This document shows positions 33,815 through 43,829 of a DNA stretch of 50,119 bases, piece after piece; positions within the stretch are counted from its first letter, which is position 1; each line of letters begins with the position of its first letter. This DNA comes from a virus. The DNA lies in IMG/VR virus record IMGVR_UViG_3300009103_000046, positions 1 through 50,119 of that record; one strand, 5' to 3'. The notes beneath the pieces were generated by a model. It ran no database searches. It saw only the letters and a list, made by a program, of their open reading frames with translations, and was not told the DNA's origin. The translations under genes were made by a program, and so were the position numbers.

Positions 33815-36800
33815 CTAACCCATTAATTTATCGTATTCACTTTGACATTCATTTCCATCTTTGTCATATGGCCTAGGTTTGACGTTGGCAGACCACCAGA
33901 AAGGCAGAAAACTAAACCACCTCTTCATGCCACCAAAGAACATCTCTCTCCATGCATTAAACAAATCAGAAAACTTAAATGAATCCCCTGCATCGCCATC
34001 ATCAAAGTCGTCACTTAAATAAAAGCCCGAAAACATGTGCCTAACTACTCGCTTACTTCTAACAAAACTTTTTCCATCCCAGCCAGTTTTGAAAGTAACT
34101 TCTTCTTCTTTTTCGCCTTCCTCTGGTTCTGGTACTTCTTTCCAGCCATCATCCTGTCCTATTGAAAGCTCAAATGACAAATTTGAAAGAATAGCCGACA
34201 TACTAGAAACAACACTCGCAGGAAATATATATTTGAACATTATTTTGTATTCAGGCGTTTTTATTAACTTTCTTACCAAACAATCTAAATCCAACTTGTA
34301 TTCGCCTGTTTCCCAATGAAAGTCTTTTATTTTATGATCAAGCATTTCAATCTCAGCAGAGGCAATTGGAATAGAGAAGACGTTTTCATTATCTAAACAA
34401 TAGAATGCTTTCTCTAATTTGGAAATCTCCATATCGCCTTCCCCAAGGGGCGACTTAACACGATCATATATAAGATCTGCCACATTGGGCTTGGGAACTT
34501 TCATAAGAATTCTCAAGCCGTAATACACCCCAATAGCACCTTCATAACTAACTGGCATTTGTTTGGAATAATCAATTTCAAATTCATCCAATATTATCTT
34601 GTTAATCAACACGTTTTGGTATTTCGGAGTTTCGGATGTTGTTTCACCTGTTTCTTCGTCAGTAGTCGTAACTACTAGTGTGCCACTCTCAATAGCTTGC
34701 AATTGCATATCTGTTAGGTTAATATCAAAATCAACTATTAAAATTGGATGCTCAAGCAATAAATCAAACATTTTTGTAAATGGCATAGAGTATTGATGTA
34801 AAGCATCGCCAAAAACATCACTCAAATAATAATCACCAATCTTATCAATATTAGAATCTACAAAATTTTGAAATTCCTCTATATTAACAACGCCCTTTAA
34901 TTTGTAGTCTCTGTTTTTCACAACCAAGGGAACACCCGTTTCATCATCTACAGGCTGACTTGGAATATCAACATTTTCTAAGGGCTCTTCTGGGATTTTA
35001 GGCTCGGCGGTTCTGGGAATGGCAACTTCACCCTTTGGAAGAACAACTGTTGGAAGTGGTGGCTTTTCCATTATGCGAATATATTTCTCAATTTTAAAAG
35101 ATATTTCTTCATCGTCAGTTTCCCATCGAACACCCTTCCCCGGTGAAATGGCATCTTGATCTATATCTGATATAACGTCGGCAGCATCTCCGACATTAAT
35201 TGGCTCGCCTTGAGCAACTCTTTCTTCATTATCTCTAGAGCCAAGTCTTTGTAATTCATTTTGTTCAAAAAATTCATCACTTGTTAAAAAATACATATCC
35301 AAATTAACCATATCTGGTTTATAATTGTTATTAAAGAACCCCATAATCTGTTGGAACTCTTTTTCAACCAACTTATTAAATATAATCTTGGCTTCTTCCT
35401 CAACTGTTCTAATGGCAAAGATTTTACTAGCAAATTCCCATGATTTTTTAGTTGGGCCTAGTAGGGTATCCAAAAAATCAACTTGTTGTTCAGAATACCA
35501 AAGAGCTTCTCCGAACTTTTGATAAGCCAAAGCACAATAGTGAAAATAATGCTTCTTTGGATCTAATGGATCAAACACTGGCATTTCTTCTTCATAAAAT
35601 TTGTAATAAACTTTCTTTTTATGAATGTCCCAATAAGGAATGCCGGAATCCGTTTCTTCTCTTGTAGAGCCATCTTTTTGCCATTCCCAATAATAACCAT
35701 TGTTCTCCATAGCATCAAAACGTGCTAAGGTTGTTGAGTTATCCCCTTGGACGTGTTCTCCATAAAATATATCGCTATTTTCTGGTGATATTGCTTCTTC
35801 TTCTGTTACTTCTTTTACTCGTTGCTCAATTGTCATTTTTGGCTTGCGTTCTGCTATATTATAATATGTCCCTATAGATTTTATATTTCTATCAGCAGCG
35901 CCGAATCGCGATTTCTTTGAATCAACCATTTGGCTAGACTTTGGGGAAGTCCACATTTCTAATACGTTTATGTCATTTCTATCATTAGGAAAATGATAAC
36001 TTTCTTGCATTTCTCTTATTTTTTGCATTGCACCAGCTATAGGCGAGCCCTCTTCTAATTCAACATCCCCTCGTTCATACATTCTTTGATACATTTGCAC
36101 TCCGACTTCTAAAACCAAAAGCCAATAATTCTTTTTTTCCACCTTTCTTGGAAACCAAACATCGGTTGTTTTCAAATCATCAGAAATTCTTTTAGTTATA
36201 AGTGATGCCAATGTGGTGTCAAAATTATTTTCATTATATTCTATGTTTGATATAACAGGTAAGGCAGGAATAATTTCATCAATTATAACCGTTCTAATAA
36301 TAATTTTAACTAATCCTTCAAGTGCAGCATGATTATCCTTATTAAGAATTCTATCAAATGGCACTTCAAGAAAGCAATCGCCTTTATTCATAGATAATCG
36401 CTCATCTACTGCCATTTTGTTTTTTGAATTATTAACATGGTCGACAACTTGTGACATTCTCAAAACATGTTCACTAGATTTTTCGCAACCATCAATTTCA
36501 GGGACTAAAGATTTCACTATTGCAAACCATCCTCCTTGCTCTGGTTCTTCGATATAAAATGGTGGTCTTTTGTAGGTTCCGCCATATTTTTTTGGATCAA
36601 GCAAATGTACCCTTTCATGATACTCTTGCATTACGCCGAGAACTTGTTCATCTTCTTCGTGCGTATATTCAGATGCACCCTCTTTATCAACATAGATTAA
36701 ATTTTCTTCTATAATATCATCAAATTCGAATCCGTGTTTAAATTTCTCGTCATTTGCTACCATCATATTTTTAACAATATTAAAAAATTTGCTTGCCATT

Positions 36801-39800
36801 TTATCATAAAAGTTGGAATTTATATTCTTTACTACCCTTGATGACATTTGAGAAGTACTTTTACCCAATACATATCTCAATGCTTGTAATCTATATTTAG
36901 CTTTTTTAGAATCATCAAATTCAAATTCAGACATATAAGCAGAAACATCTTCATCATGAGGCATTTTTATAGTTTGAATAAGCTTACCAGTTAATCCAGA
37001 CATATGATCAGAACCATTTACAAATGGTTTATTCTGATCTTCTATCAACATTTGATAATCAAAGCTTGGTTCATCTACCTCTCTATTAAACCCCTCTGAT
37101 ATAAACCCAACAGCATTCCTTTCTGCATTCATTGGAAACAAATCAGATTGTGGAGGTTGTGGGATTTGAAATTCCATTTCATAATCAGGCACTTTGTGTT
37201 CGGGGAGTGCCGGAATATTATAAAAGAAATGCTTATAAGCAAAATCCCAAAATTCCCAATATTCATAATCCACATCTACATTATACCCTGGTGTCACATC
37301 ATATGAAGAGACGAATGTTGATTCTTTCTGAAGCTCTGTTTGTAAATATTTTCCAACAGTCTCCGGAAAAAAGCCGGTGTCTTCTACAATATCTCCCCAC
37401 AATTTAAAACTTGTATCATTTTCTGCTGCTTCTTCAGAATCATAATAAAAACACTTAGTCAAAAAGAAATTAGCCCAAACGTTATGCCAATAAAGACTCA
37501 ACCCATTAGTATCTGCCATGATTTTACTAAGAACCCCGTCTTTTGAGCCAAACAAATCCTCAGTAAACTTAATTTCAACAACCTCAAAGAGATCTTGCAT
37601 CAATTTGTTTTCCATTTTTATTTCTGATGCCGGTGCTCTATGTAAGGGGCTGTCATGTCCTCCTGCCTCTAGGCATTCAGGTCCATTGGGGGCTGCTGGG
37701 TTGGCGCCATCTGGGTAATATGGATTACCATAACTCAAGTCTCCCCAATCATCTCTAGCTGGTGTTCTAGACATTGCTTCAATAATAGCATCTTTGACTA
37801 CTTCGTCTGGACCATTGATTGCTGCGTCGAGAAAATCATCTAGCGCGTCCTTTGCTAATTTATTATAGTTTTCCACTTGTTCTTGAGCGTCTTCTTCATT
37901 TAAGCCACGATTCATCAAGTCATCTTTTCTAAGCTTATCCCAAGCATCTAACTCTTCCGATGTCAGACATATATTATCAAACAATGGCCTGTTTAGGGCA
38001 CCTGGTTCATCTAATGCGTTCAGCATTATTTGCTGTTCATCGTTTGGGATAAGATTTCCTATATGTTTAAACAACTGTGTTGTTTTTGCTGGTGTATTGA
38101 AAAACACAGAAGGGGAAATGCTCATAGGCATCCCATTGACGGCATTAGCTGCATCTGTTCTTGTCCTAGCCATTATTTTTGTTACTCGATTAATTAATTC
38201 TGGGTTTCCTTCTGGGTCTAACATACACCGCATAAAATCATCTTTACTCATGTTTCCTGCTAGAGCAATAGCAGCTTGTTCGGCTACCATTTCTGCCTGA
38301 TTAGTATCACTAATACCAGCAGCCTTAAGTGCCGCTTCTGCTGTTTTTTTAACTTCATCTTCGGTGGCATTTGGTCCACAAAATGCATCTCTAAAAGCAC
38401 TCAAAAACGGATTATCTTTACCAGATAATACATTTAAAGCTGATTTTCCAATTGCTGCTAGTAAATCACAAAGCATTTTTTCTAAAAATTCTAATAATTT
38501 TACTAACAATTTTATTAATATTTCTTTTATAATTTTTTTCAAAATCTTCAACAATTCTGCTTTAATTATTTTCCACGGATTATGCAACTTGAAATCAGGA
38601 AATTTCCAATTTAAGAAACCCATCGTAGGGTCACAAACATCAATTTTGAATTTTGGAAATTTAATTAATTGCTTCAAAGGGGGGTTTATAATAGGAGTCT
38701 TTGGGCAAGAGAAAAAAGTTTCCAAAATCCAAATAATCATATCAACAACAGGCACCTGCTTTAATAAAAATAAAATATCGTCTAAACCAAGGAATTTTTC
38801 AAACGCCTCAAGATACGATTGCAAAATAACACCAACCATATTTGCAACACCCTTACCAATAGAACCTTGGCTGGGGCGTAATTTAGAAGCAGTTGCCATC
38901 TTTTTCATGAACTTATCCATCATTTTTTTGGCTTTGTCTTTGTCAGCATCCCACTTCTCAGCTTCTTTTTCCATCAATTTGCCGCTTGCATCTTTTTTAG
39001 GCAAATATTTACTCGTTAAGGCGTTGTATTTTTTAGTATTAAAGCTATTTTTGAGATTATCAATTCTCTTTTGGGCATCTGTTTTTTGTTGTTCTGTTCT
39101 TTTTTTAGAATTTGCTTTATTGGTATATGCCTCTAAACTAACCGAAGCACCCATCTCACCCACAGTGGCAGAAAGCTGTGATTGTACATAATTTGTGATT
39201 TCCGTTTGTTTGTTAATTGGCAAACCAACAAACAAATAATAAAATTGATTAATATTCACGGCTCCGATTACCTTCTTCATTAAAGCCTTTAATATGTCAC
39301 CAAAATCCATCTGCCCGAATAAGCACTTAAGGACTTTTCGTAAAGCGATTACCATACCACATAAACCAATATCTTTCAAAAATGTATCCATCTTTTTCTC
39401 AATTGGATCATGGTTGTCATCTCTTGTCATCATATCTTTAAAATATTTAATTAATGAATCATTATAATCGAATTTTTGAAATGCAAGATCTGCGATATCG
39501 CCCATATATGGATGATCTTTTTTCGCATTTTCGTATGCCTTTGAATTTTTTGCTTCCAACATTGCTTGACGCTTAATATCATTCATTTCCAGTTTGACAG
39601 CCTCTTTCGCCATGGTTTCTATCTGCTCTTTCTTTAGTCCTTTTCCATATTCCTCTTTTATCATTTTTTTGTATTCTTTGATTCTGTCGTTTTTTAATTC
39701 TCTCAATTTCTTTCTATATATCTTCTTAAGAGTCGCATCTAATTTCTTTTTACGAAGTCGCTCAACCGCAGGATCCATGTGTTTTTTCTTATCAGTACAC

Positions 39801-41485
39801 ATCTTTTTGGCTATCTCATCTTTTAAAGCATCTACTGTTCCGATTATTAAGTCACTAATAAGCTCTCTATAATCAATTATATCTGCGAATTGATCAGCTA
39901 TGCAACCAAGTGCAGTATTTGGCTGATCATCTGAAATTGTATCGGCACCCTTATTAACATAAGTTTCTGGGAAAATGTGATCTGGAATGAAGTCACGTAT
40001 CTTCTTTGGCTCTGTAGCAGTCATTGCCATGATCGCTGTGTCTTTTTTGCTTAATAAGTGTAGTGCAGTTGGGTCATATACCTTTTCTATAAAACCAGTC
40101 ACCCCCTTATCTTTCTTGGGCTTTAATTCCTTCCAATCACAAAATGGGGATTTATACTCTATTTTTTGTATGTATAACTTTCTTACATTTTCTCCTTCGC
40201 CCATATCTCCAAGTGAAATTTTAAGTTCCTGGACAAGTTTACTATTAAACTTCAAACCAAAGAAATTCATATAACTAAAATGAAGATTATTTTTTTCTAG
40301 CAAACTTTCTAACTCTTCTTTGAATGTCTTTATGTTTTCTTTTAAGTCCCCAAAAAAGAATAATTTTCTACCTGTTTTGTCATCTTTAAAGTGAATAGCC
40401 GCATTATCTAGAAGAAGCATTGTGTCCTGTTCATACCTATATAAAACCAAACCGGTATAAAGCTGTGTATATTCAACTCTCCAATCTTTATTAGTAAGGT
40501 AGATTTCCATATCACTAACTGCATCATCATCAATATCGTCGGATTCGACTGGTTCATCCGGAATTACATTAAAGTGAAATGCTGGTATTCTAACTTGAAA
40601 CTTCACTACACCCAAATCATTATCTACAAAAACCCCAATTGTATCATCATTGTTCTCTGGTATATACGCATTCCATTCCAACGCATATGGATTAAGGGAA
40701 CCATATGTATCCTCTAGCCTTTGTAGCTCTTCTATCCTATCAGAGGGAAATATTCCTCTAAGCTTGTCTTCAAAGATAGAATATTGTTCTGCATCATCTG
40801 CTGTTCCTTTTGCGGCGATTGTGCCCCTTATGGTACTACTAAAAATTGACACACCCAACCCAATACCAGCAAACACTGCCCATCCCACTGGTCCAGATAT
40901 TAGTACTCCTGCTGTCATTCCGGCATAAGCTCCTGCGAACCATCCCATGGAGGACACCCCATCAGTTACAGAACTGCCGTAAGATGCCATTATAGCTTGG
41001 TATTGTTGTATTAATTCTCTATTCTCCTCGAACTCTTCCCACGAACCGACACAGTTGCCAAAAGCACATACCGTCCTATCGCTAACTGTTTTATTGAAAT
41101 GGCCTAATGCCATTCTTATGCCGTCTTTCATATTGTCTTGTGCCCATTCTCGCAAGTTGACATAAGTCTCTTTTGTTTCTTCTTCTTTTATTAAGTTTTG
41201 GGTAGTAAATTGTTCCCCCCAATACCCAGATGCTTTTATCGATGTTTTGACTTCGTATGGCTTAGAATTAGGGTCCGTTGGATCAAACCCAAGCTCCTTC
41301 AAGTCCCTAGTAACAACAGCTACATACTCGCACTCTTTAGCATCGAAGTATGGCTCCTCTTGTTCCAGCCAATCTATTGGTAATGCACTCTCGTTACATT
41401 CCTTTGGCGGACAAATAGCCGCTGGTGCAAATGTTTCCTTTTCGGCACATTTGTCTATTTGTAAATGCTTAAATCCTTCTGACAT
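33815..41485 (-). CDS. Giant virion protein with membrane-like segments, 2556 aa
   Basis: I chose the ATG at 41485 because TTGAGGAAATA precedes it and it clears the previous stop; a GTG ten codons upstream (41515) would overlap that gene by 23 nt. Features along the protein: a Gly/Ala-rich hydrophobic hairpin at about 178-225 (GMTAGVLISGPVGWAVFAGI); a Lys/Glu-rich helical, probably coiled-coil stretch at about 562-652; and a strongly amphipathic or hydrophobic helix set at about 970-1012 (LKKIIKEILIKLLVKLLEFL). From about 1040 to 1220 it is Asp/Ala-rich and helical. The C-terminal half is mixed and acidic. No catalytic motif seen. It lies between gp25 and a spike-like protein, so a baseplate or tail-tube-associated role is likely. 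I recall relatives in marine myophages as structural proteins. It lacks the uniform repeats of a tape measure. Confidence 0.75.
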   Translation of the reverse strand: MSEGFKHLQIDKCAEKETFAPAAICPPKECNESALPIDWLEQEEPYFDAKECEYVAVVTRDLKELGFDPTDPNSKPYEVKTSIKASGYWGEQFTTQNLIKEEETKETYVNLREWAQDNMKDGIRMALGHFNKTVSDRTVCAFGNCVGSWEEFEENRELIQQYQAIMASYGSSVTDGVSSMGWFAGAYAGMTAGVLISGPVGWAVFAGIGLGVSIFSSTIRGTIAAKGTADDAEQYSIFEDKLRGIFPSDRIEELQRLEDTYGSLNPYALEWNAYIPENNDDTIGVFVDNDLGVVKFQVRIPAFHFNVIPDEPVESDDIDDDAVSDMEIYLTNKDWRVEYTQLYTGLVLYRYEQDTMLLLDNAAIHFKDDKTGRKLFFFGDLKENIKTFKEELESLLEKNNLHFSYMNFFGLKFNSKLVQELKISLGDMGEGENVRKLYIQKIEYKSPFCDWKELKPKKDKGVTGFIEKVYDPTALHLLSKKDTAIMAMTATEPKKIRDFIPDHIFPETYVNKGADTISDDQPNTALGCIADQFADIIDYRELISDLIIGTVDALKDEIAKKMCTDKKKHMDPAVERLRKKKLDATLKKIYRKKLRELKNDRIKEYKKMIKEEYGKGLKKEQIETMAKEAVKLEMNDIKRQAMLEAKNSKAYENAKKDHPYMGDIADLAFQKFDYNDSLIKYFKDMMTRDDNHDPIEKKMDTFLKDIGLCGMVIALRKVLKCLFGQMDFGDILKALMKKVIGAVNINQFYYLFVGLPINKQTEITNYVQSQLSATVGEMGASVSLEAYTNKANSKKRTEQQKTDAQKRIDNLKNSFNTKKYNALTSKYLPKKDASGKLMEKEAEKWDADKDKAKKMMDKFMKKMATASKLRPSQGSIGKGVANMVGVILQSYLEAFEKFLGLDDILFLLKQVPVVDMIIWILETFFSCPKTPIINPPLKQLIKFPKFKIDVCDPTMGFLNWKFPDFKLHNPWKIIKAELLKILKKIIKEILIKLLVKLLEFLEKMLCDLLAAIGKSALNVLSGKDNPFLSAFRDAFCGPNATEDEVKKTAEAALKAAGISDTNQAEMVAEQAAIALAGNMSKDDFMRCMLDPEGNPELINRVTKIMARTRTDAANAVNGMPMSISPSVFFNTPAKTTQLFKHIGNLIPNDEQQIMLNALDEPGALNRPLFDNICLTSEELDAWDKLRKDDLMNRGLNEEDAQEQVENYNKLAKDALDDFLDAAINGPDEVVKDAIIEAMSRTPARDDWGDLSYGNPYYPDGANPAAPNGPECLEAGGHDSPLHRAPASEIKMENKLMQDLFEVVEIKFTEDLFGSKDGVLSKIMADTNGLSLYWHNVWANFFLTKCFYYDSEEAAENDTSFKLWGDIVEDTGFFPETVGKYLQTELQKESTFVSSYDVTPGYNVDVDYEYWEFWDFAYKHFFYNIPALPEHKVPDYEMEFQIPQPPQSDLFPMNAERNAVGFISEGFNREVDEPSFDYQMLIEDQNKPFVNGSDHMSGLTGKLIQTIKMPHDEDVSAYMSEFEFDDSKKAKYRLQALRYVLGKSTSQMSSRVVKNINSNFYDKMASKFFNIVKNMMVANDEKFKHGFEFDDIIEENLIYVDKEGASEYTHEEDEQVLGVMQEYHERVHLLDPKKYGGTYKRPPFYIEEPEQGGWFAIVKSLVPEIDGCEKSSEHVLRMSQVVDHVNNSKNKMAVDERLSMNKGDCFLEVPFDRILNKDNHAALEGLVKIIIRTVIIDEIIPALPVISNIEYNENNFDTTLASLITKRISDDLKTTDVWFPRKVEKKNYWLLVLEVGVQMYQRMYERGDVELEEGSPIAGAMQKIREMQESYHFPNDRNDINVLEMWTSPKSSQMVDSKKSRFGAADRNIKSIGTYYNIAERKPKMTIEQRVKEVTEEEAISPENSDIFYGEHVQGDNSTTLARFDAMENNGYYWEWQKDGSTREETDSGIPYWDIHKKKVYYKFYEEEMPVFDPLDPKKHYFHYCALAYQKFGEALWYSEQQVDFLDTLLGPTKKSWEFASKIFAIRTVEEEAKIIFNKLVEKEFQQIMGFFNNNYKPDMVNLDMYFLTSDEFFEQNELQRLGSRDNEERVAQGEPINVGDAADVISDIDQDAISPGKGVRWETDDEEISFKIEKYIRIMEKPPLPTVVLPKGEVAIPRTAEPKIPEEPLENVDIPSQPVDDETGVPLVVKNRDYKLKGVVNIEEFQNFVDSNIDKIGDYYLSDVFGDALHQYSMPFTKMFDLLLEHPILIVDFDINLTDMQLQAIESGTLVVTTTDEETGETTSETPKYQNVLINKIILDEFEIDYSKQMPVSYEGAIGVYYGLRILMKVPKPNVADLIYDRVKSPLGEGDMEISKLEKAFYCLDNENVFSIPIASAEIEMLDHKIKDFHWETGEYKLDLDCLVRKLIKTPEYKIMFKYIFPASVVSSMSAILSNLSFELSIGQDDGWKEVPEPEEGEKEEEVTFKTGWDGKSFVRSKRVVRHMFSGFYLSDDFDDGDAGDSFKFSDLFNAWREMFFGGMKRWFSFLPFWWSANVKPRPYDKDGNECQSEYDKLMG

Positions 41486-41492
41486 TATTTCC

Positions 41493-42623
41493 TCAAGTTG
41501 TGTTAACGTGGCCACTTAATATGTGTGTCGCCATTTGCTCCATATTCAGGTAATTCTTTTTCATAATATCTATATCATGCTTCATTATCTCAGTATATGC
41601 TGCTGTTGTTATTGTTTTTATACATCCAGTAATTGCCTTTGATGTTGCATACGGATCCGATGGGGCAGTTGGGCCTAAAATTCCGCCACCTGCGGGATGA
41701 AAATGACCGGAAAACGCCGTCATTAAGGTTCTTAAATTTCTTCCATTTTCTGTTATTCTTTGGGACAAGTCAAGCAATATATCATTTACTTGCATTAAAT
41801 ATCCCACTAAGTTGTCTCCTTTAACTACCGGTTGTAATTTTTTTACACGTTCTCCAATTGCAGGCATAGAGGTATCACCAAGTATGGGAATTATACCCAC
41901 TATCATCTCATCAGTATAGTTACCAGCTATCAAGTCAATTTTAGGAGCATTACGTTCATTTTCGCCACCCACAGCGCTCTTTTCGCCCGTTATCCCTCCA
42001 TTTTCTAATTTCTGCTTTCCGGCAACTATCTTAACATGATACCTACCAACAAGCCTAGCGTGGTCAGCTTTTAAAACGGCTCCTGATTTGTTCTTAGTAT
42101 CAGCAGGACTGCCCTCAGAGCCTCTTGCAATCCCAAAATAGTAATCTACATCACTTGCTTGAGAAATATAAAGCCTCGCAGCATCTAAATGAAAATTTGG
42201 GGAGGCAGCGTAATGAGTAGGCTCCCCAGCAACAGCCCCGGCGCCATCGAGCATAGCAAGTTCTTCAGCTTGCTCTTCAGCGGTATTAGCTGAAGAGACT
42301 CCGTGGATTTCATCATAAGGCCTTTGTGAATCAGCGCCATCAAGGCCAGCTATCAAATCTATCATTCCGCAGCCAGTTGCCCCCCTGCCGCCAAGACCGG
42401 AAGCCGGGTTACCATATCTGTCTCTCCCCAGCACAATAAATGAATTATTGTTGCCACGATACACCACTTCTGATCCTGCCCTGCCATAATCAGGAACTGG
42501 TTCATACATAAACTGTCCATATAGTCCTATGGGGCCTCTTCTTTTTTCTTCTTCTTCTATTTCTTGTCTTTCTTTCTCAGATAGATTCGCCCTACTTCTT
42601 AGTTCTTTTTTTCCATTTCCCAT
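41493..42623 (-). CDS. Virion structural protein, possibly central-spike related (376 aa)
   Basis: An N-terminal basic/acidic helix (residues 5-28) is followed by a Gly-rich beta region with VLGRDRYGNPASGLGGRGAT, then G-C-G-M-I-D-L-I-A-G and later APKIDLIAGNYTDEM. Such I-D-L-I-A-G strand repeats occur in marine-phage structural proteins I recall. The C-terminal third is helical (KLQPVVKGDNLVGYLMQVND) and contains GHFHPAGGGILGPTAPSDP. GACGGAG precedes the ATG. Placement between three murein hydrolases and the 2556-aa protein suggests a baseplate hub or spike component; this is inference from context. Confidence 0.65.
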   Translation of the reverse strand: MGNGKKELRSRANLSEKERQEIEEEEKRRGPIGLYGQFMYEPVPDYGRAGSEVVYRGNNNSFIVLGRDRYGNPASGLGGRGATGCGMIDLIAGLDGADSQRPYDEIHGVSSANTAEEQAEELAMLDGAGAVAGEPTHYAASPNFHLDAARLYISQASDVDYYFGIARGSEGSPADTKNKSGAVLKADHARLVGRYHVKIVAGKQKLENGGITGEKSAVGGENERNAPKIDLIAGNYTDEMIVGIIPILGDTSMPAIGERVKKLQPVVKGDNLVGYLMQVNDILLDLSQRITENGRNLRTLMTAFSGHFHPAGGGILGPTAPSDPYATSKAITGCIKTITTAAYTEIMKHDIDIMKKNYLNMEQMATHILSGHVNTT

Positions 42624-42638
42624 ATTAAACTCCGTCTT

Positions 42639-42649
42639 TTAAATAGTTT
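42639..42649 (-). promoter_or_regulatory. Spacer motif AAACTATTTAA, second copy
   Basis: The same 11-mer as at 3429-3439, in the 37-nt gap between the transglycosylase gene and the 376-aa gene, 15 nt before the ATG. A related AAACTATTC lies in the spacer near 46718-46726. Function unproven. Confidence 0.25.
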
Positions 42650-42660
42650 TATCAAATTTT

Positions 42661-43821
42661 TTATAATGGTTCATTTTCCAACAGCCATTCATACCACCTC
42701 GTTATTTTTTTAACATAATGTTTGGTTTGGCCACACAAGCCATTCTTACAATCCCATGTATCACTCATTACTGTTTTTGGGCCATATTTTCTCAAATTTC
42801 CTTTTCCGGCGTTGTATGCCATCAATCCTAATTCCATAACAGAATATCCCGTGCCGCCTGTGTTTACATTTGCAACATCTTTATAATACTCAAATATAGT
42901 AGAGCCTCGATATGATTCTGACGATACTTGATTCATCTTTTTTACAATATAAAAAACACCAAAATGCACTGCTTGATCAGCATTACCAAGATTTATCCTA
43001 TCATATTTTAACACTTTATTAATCCCTCTTGCCGTACCGGGCATTACTTGAGTAAGTCCAGATGCACCAACAGACGATTGCGCTTTTAACTTGAAGGTAC
43101 TTTCTTTCCACATAATAGCCTTGACAAGATTTGGATCTATATTATATTTAGCTGACCACTTAACAATAAGATCATCATAGGTGTTCCTGTCTTTCATGCT
43201 ATTGTAGTCTTTCTCTATTTTTGTATCCTTGCCCTTAACCCCCAATGGATCATCAAATTTTGTATCTTTCAGGGGCTTTCCATAAGCTTTTGGTGTTCCA
43301 ACATCTCCATCCCACTTTCTTGTTGCTTTTCCTCCAATAAGCGTAGTAATAAAAAACATATCCCCCTGTTGATATACAATCACCTCCGAATTGTAAGGCG
43401 GGACATCACTGCCGGGGTAATCAGTATATGCCCAAGGATGTTGGCTGATTCTCCATTCTGCTTCCAGTATAGATATGCCTTCTTCATTTGGGTTTGGGAG
43501 CATATTCGTAAAATGCACCCTATCATCTAGGTATCCACCCGCTTTAAATCTAATTTTAACTCGATACCTTCTAATCCCATCCCCCAAATCTATCGCCCGT
43601 GTTATATTCATTGGAGGCAATTTTTTTGAGGCTTCTTCTCCATGTGGCGATGTAAGTCCTGATAAAACCTTCGCAGTAAAAAAATTTGTAGTTCTAGAGT
43701 GAAGTATATCATCTGAATTGTCTCTCAACCTATCCATGATGCTTTCAAAGTCATCCGACCCTCTGCCATATACAAATGGCAAATTATCAATATTAATTTT
43801 GTTTTTCTTATATCCTGACAT
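42661..43821 (-). CDS. Baseplate-associated SLT lytic transglycosylase (386 aa)
   Basis: The N-terminal module (about 45-185) contains GDGIRRYRVKIRF, NPNEEGISILEAEWRISQHP and W-A-Y. It is shared with the two genes before it. The C-terminal domain (about 213-382) is a soluble lytic transglycosylase: catalytic Glu240 in MWKESTF, GLTQVMPGTA at 255-264, AYNAGKG at 335-341 and HYVKKITRWY at 368-377. These enzymes cut the MurNAc-GlcNAc bond to give 1,6-anhydro ends. In virions they open the cell wall during DNA entry. The ATG has no clear ribosome-binding site. No signal peptide, consistent with a particle-bound rather than secreted enzyme. Confidence 0.88.
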   Translation of the reverse strand: MSGYKKNKINIDNLPFVYGRGSDDFESIMDRLRDNSDDILHSRTTNFFTAKVLSGLTSPHGEEASKKLPPMNITRAIDLGDGIRRYRVKIRFKAGGYLDDRVHFTNMLPNPNEEGISILEAEWRISQHPWAYTDYPGSDVPPYNSEVIVYQQGDMFFITTLIGGKATRKWDGDVGTPKAYGKPLKDTKFDDPLGVKGKDTKIEKDYNSMKDRNTYDDLIVKWSAKYNIDPNLVKAIMWKESTFKLKAQSSVGASGLTQVMPGTARGINKVLKYDRINLGNADQAVHFGVFYIVKKMNQVSSESYRGSTIFEYYKDVANVNTGGTGYSVMELGLMAYNAGKGNLRKYGPKTVMSDTWDCKNGLCGQTKHYVKKITRWYEWLLENEPL

Positions 43822-43829
43822 AATGTTTT

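Noticed and set aside
38364-39191. Plus-strand open frame of 275 codons
   Set aside because: Lies fully antisense to the 2556-aa gene in a lysine-rich stretch, where low stop density on the other strand is expected; no ribosome-binding site, low-complexity Phe/Ile/Ser product.
33815-41485. Tape-measure protein
   Set aside because: Size is suggestive, but there is no long uniform helical repeat, large parts are acidic and mixed beta, and the position next to gp25 fits a baseplate-related protein better.
41486-41515. GTG start extending the giant virion protein by ten residues
   Set aside because: The ATG at 41485 has GAGGAAATA at ideal distance and avoids a 23-nt overlap with the previous gene.
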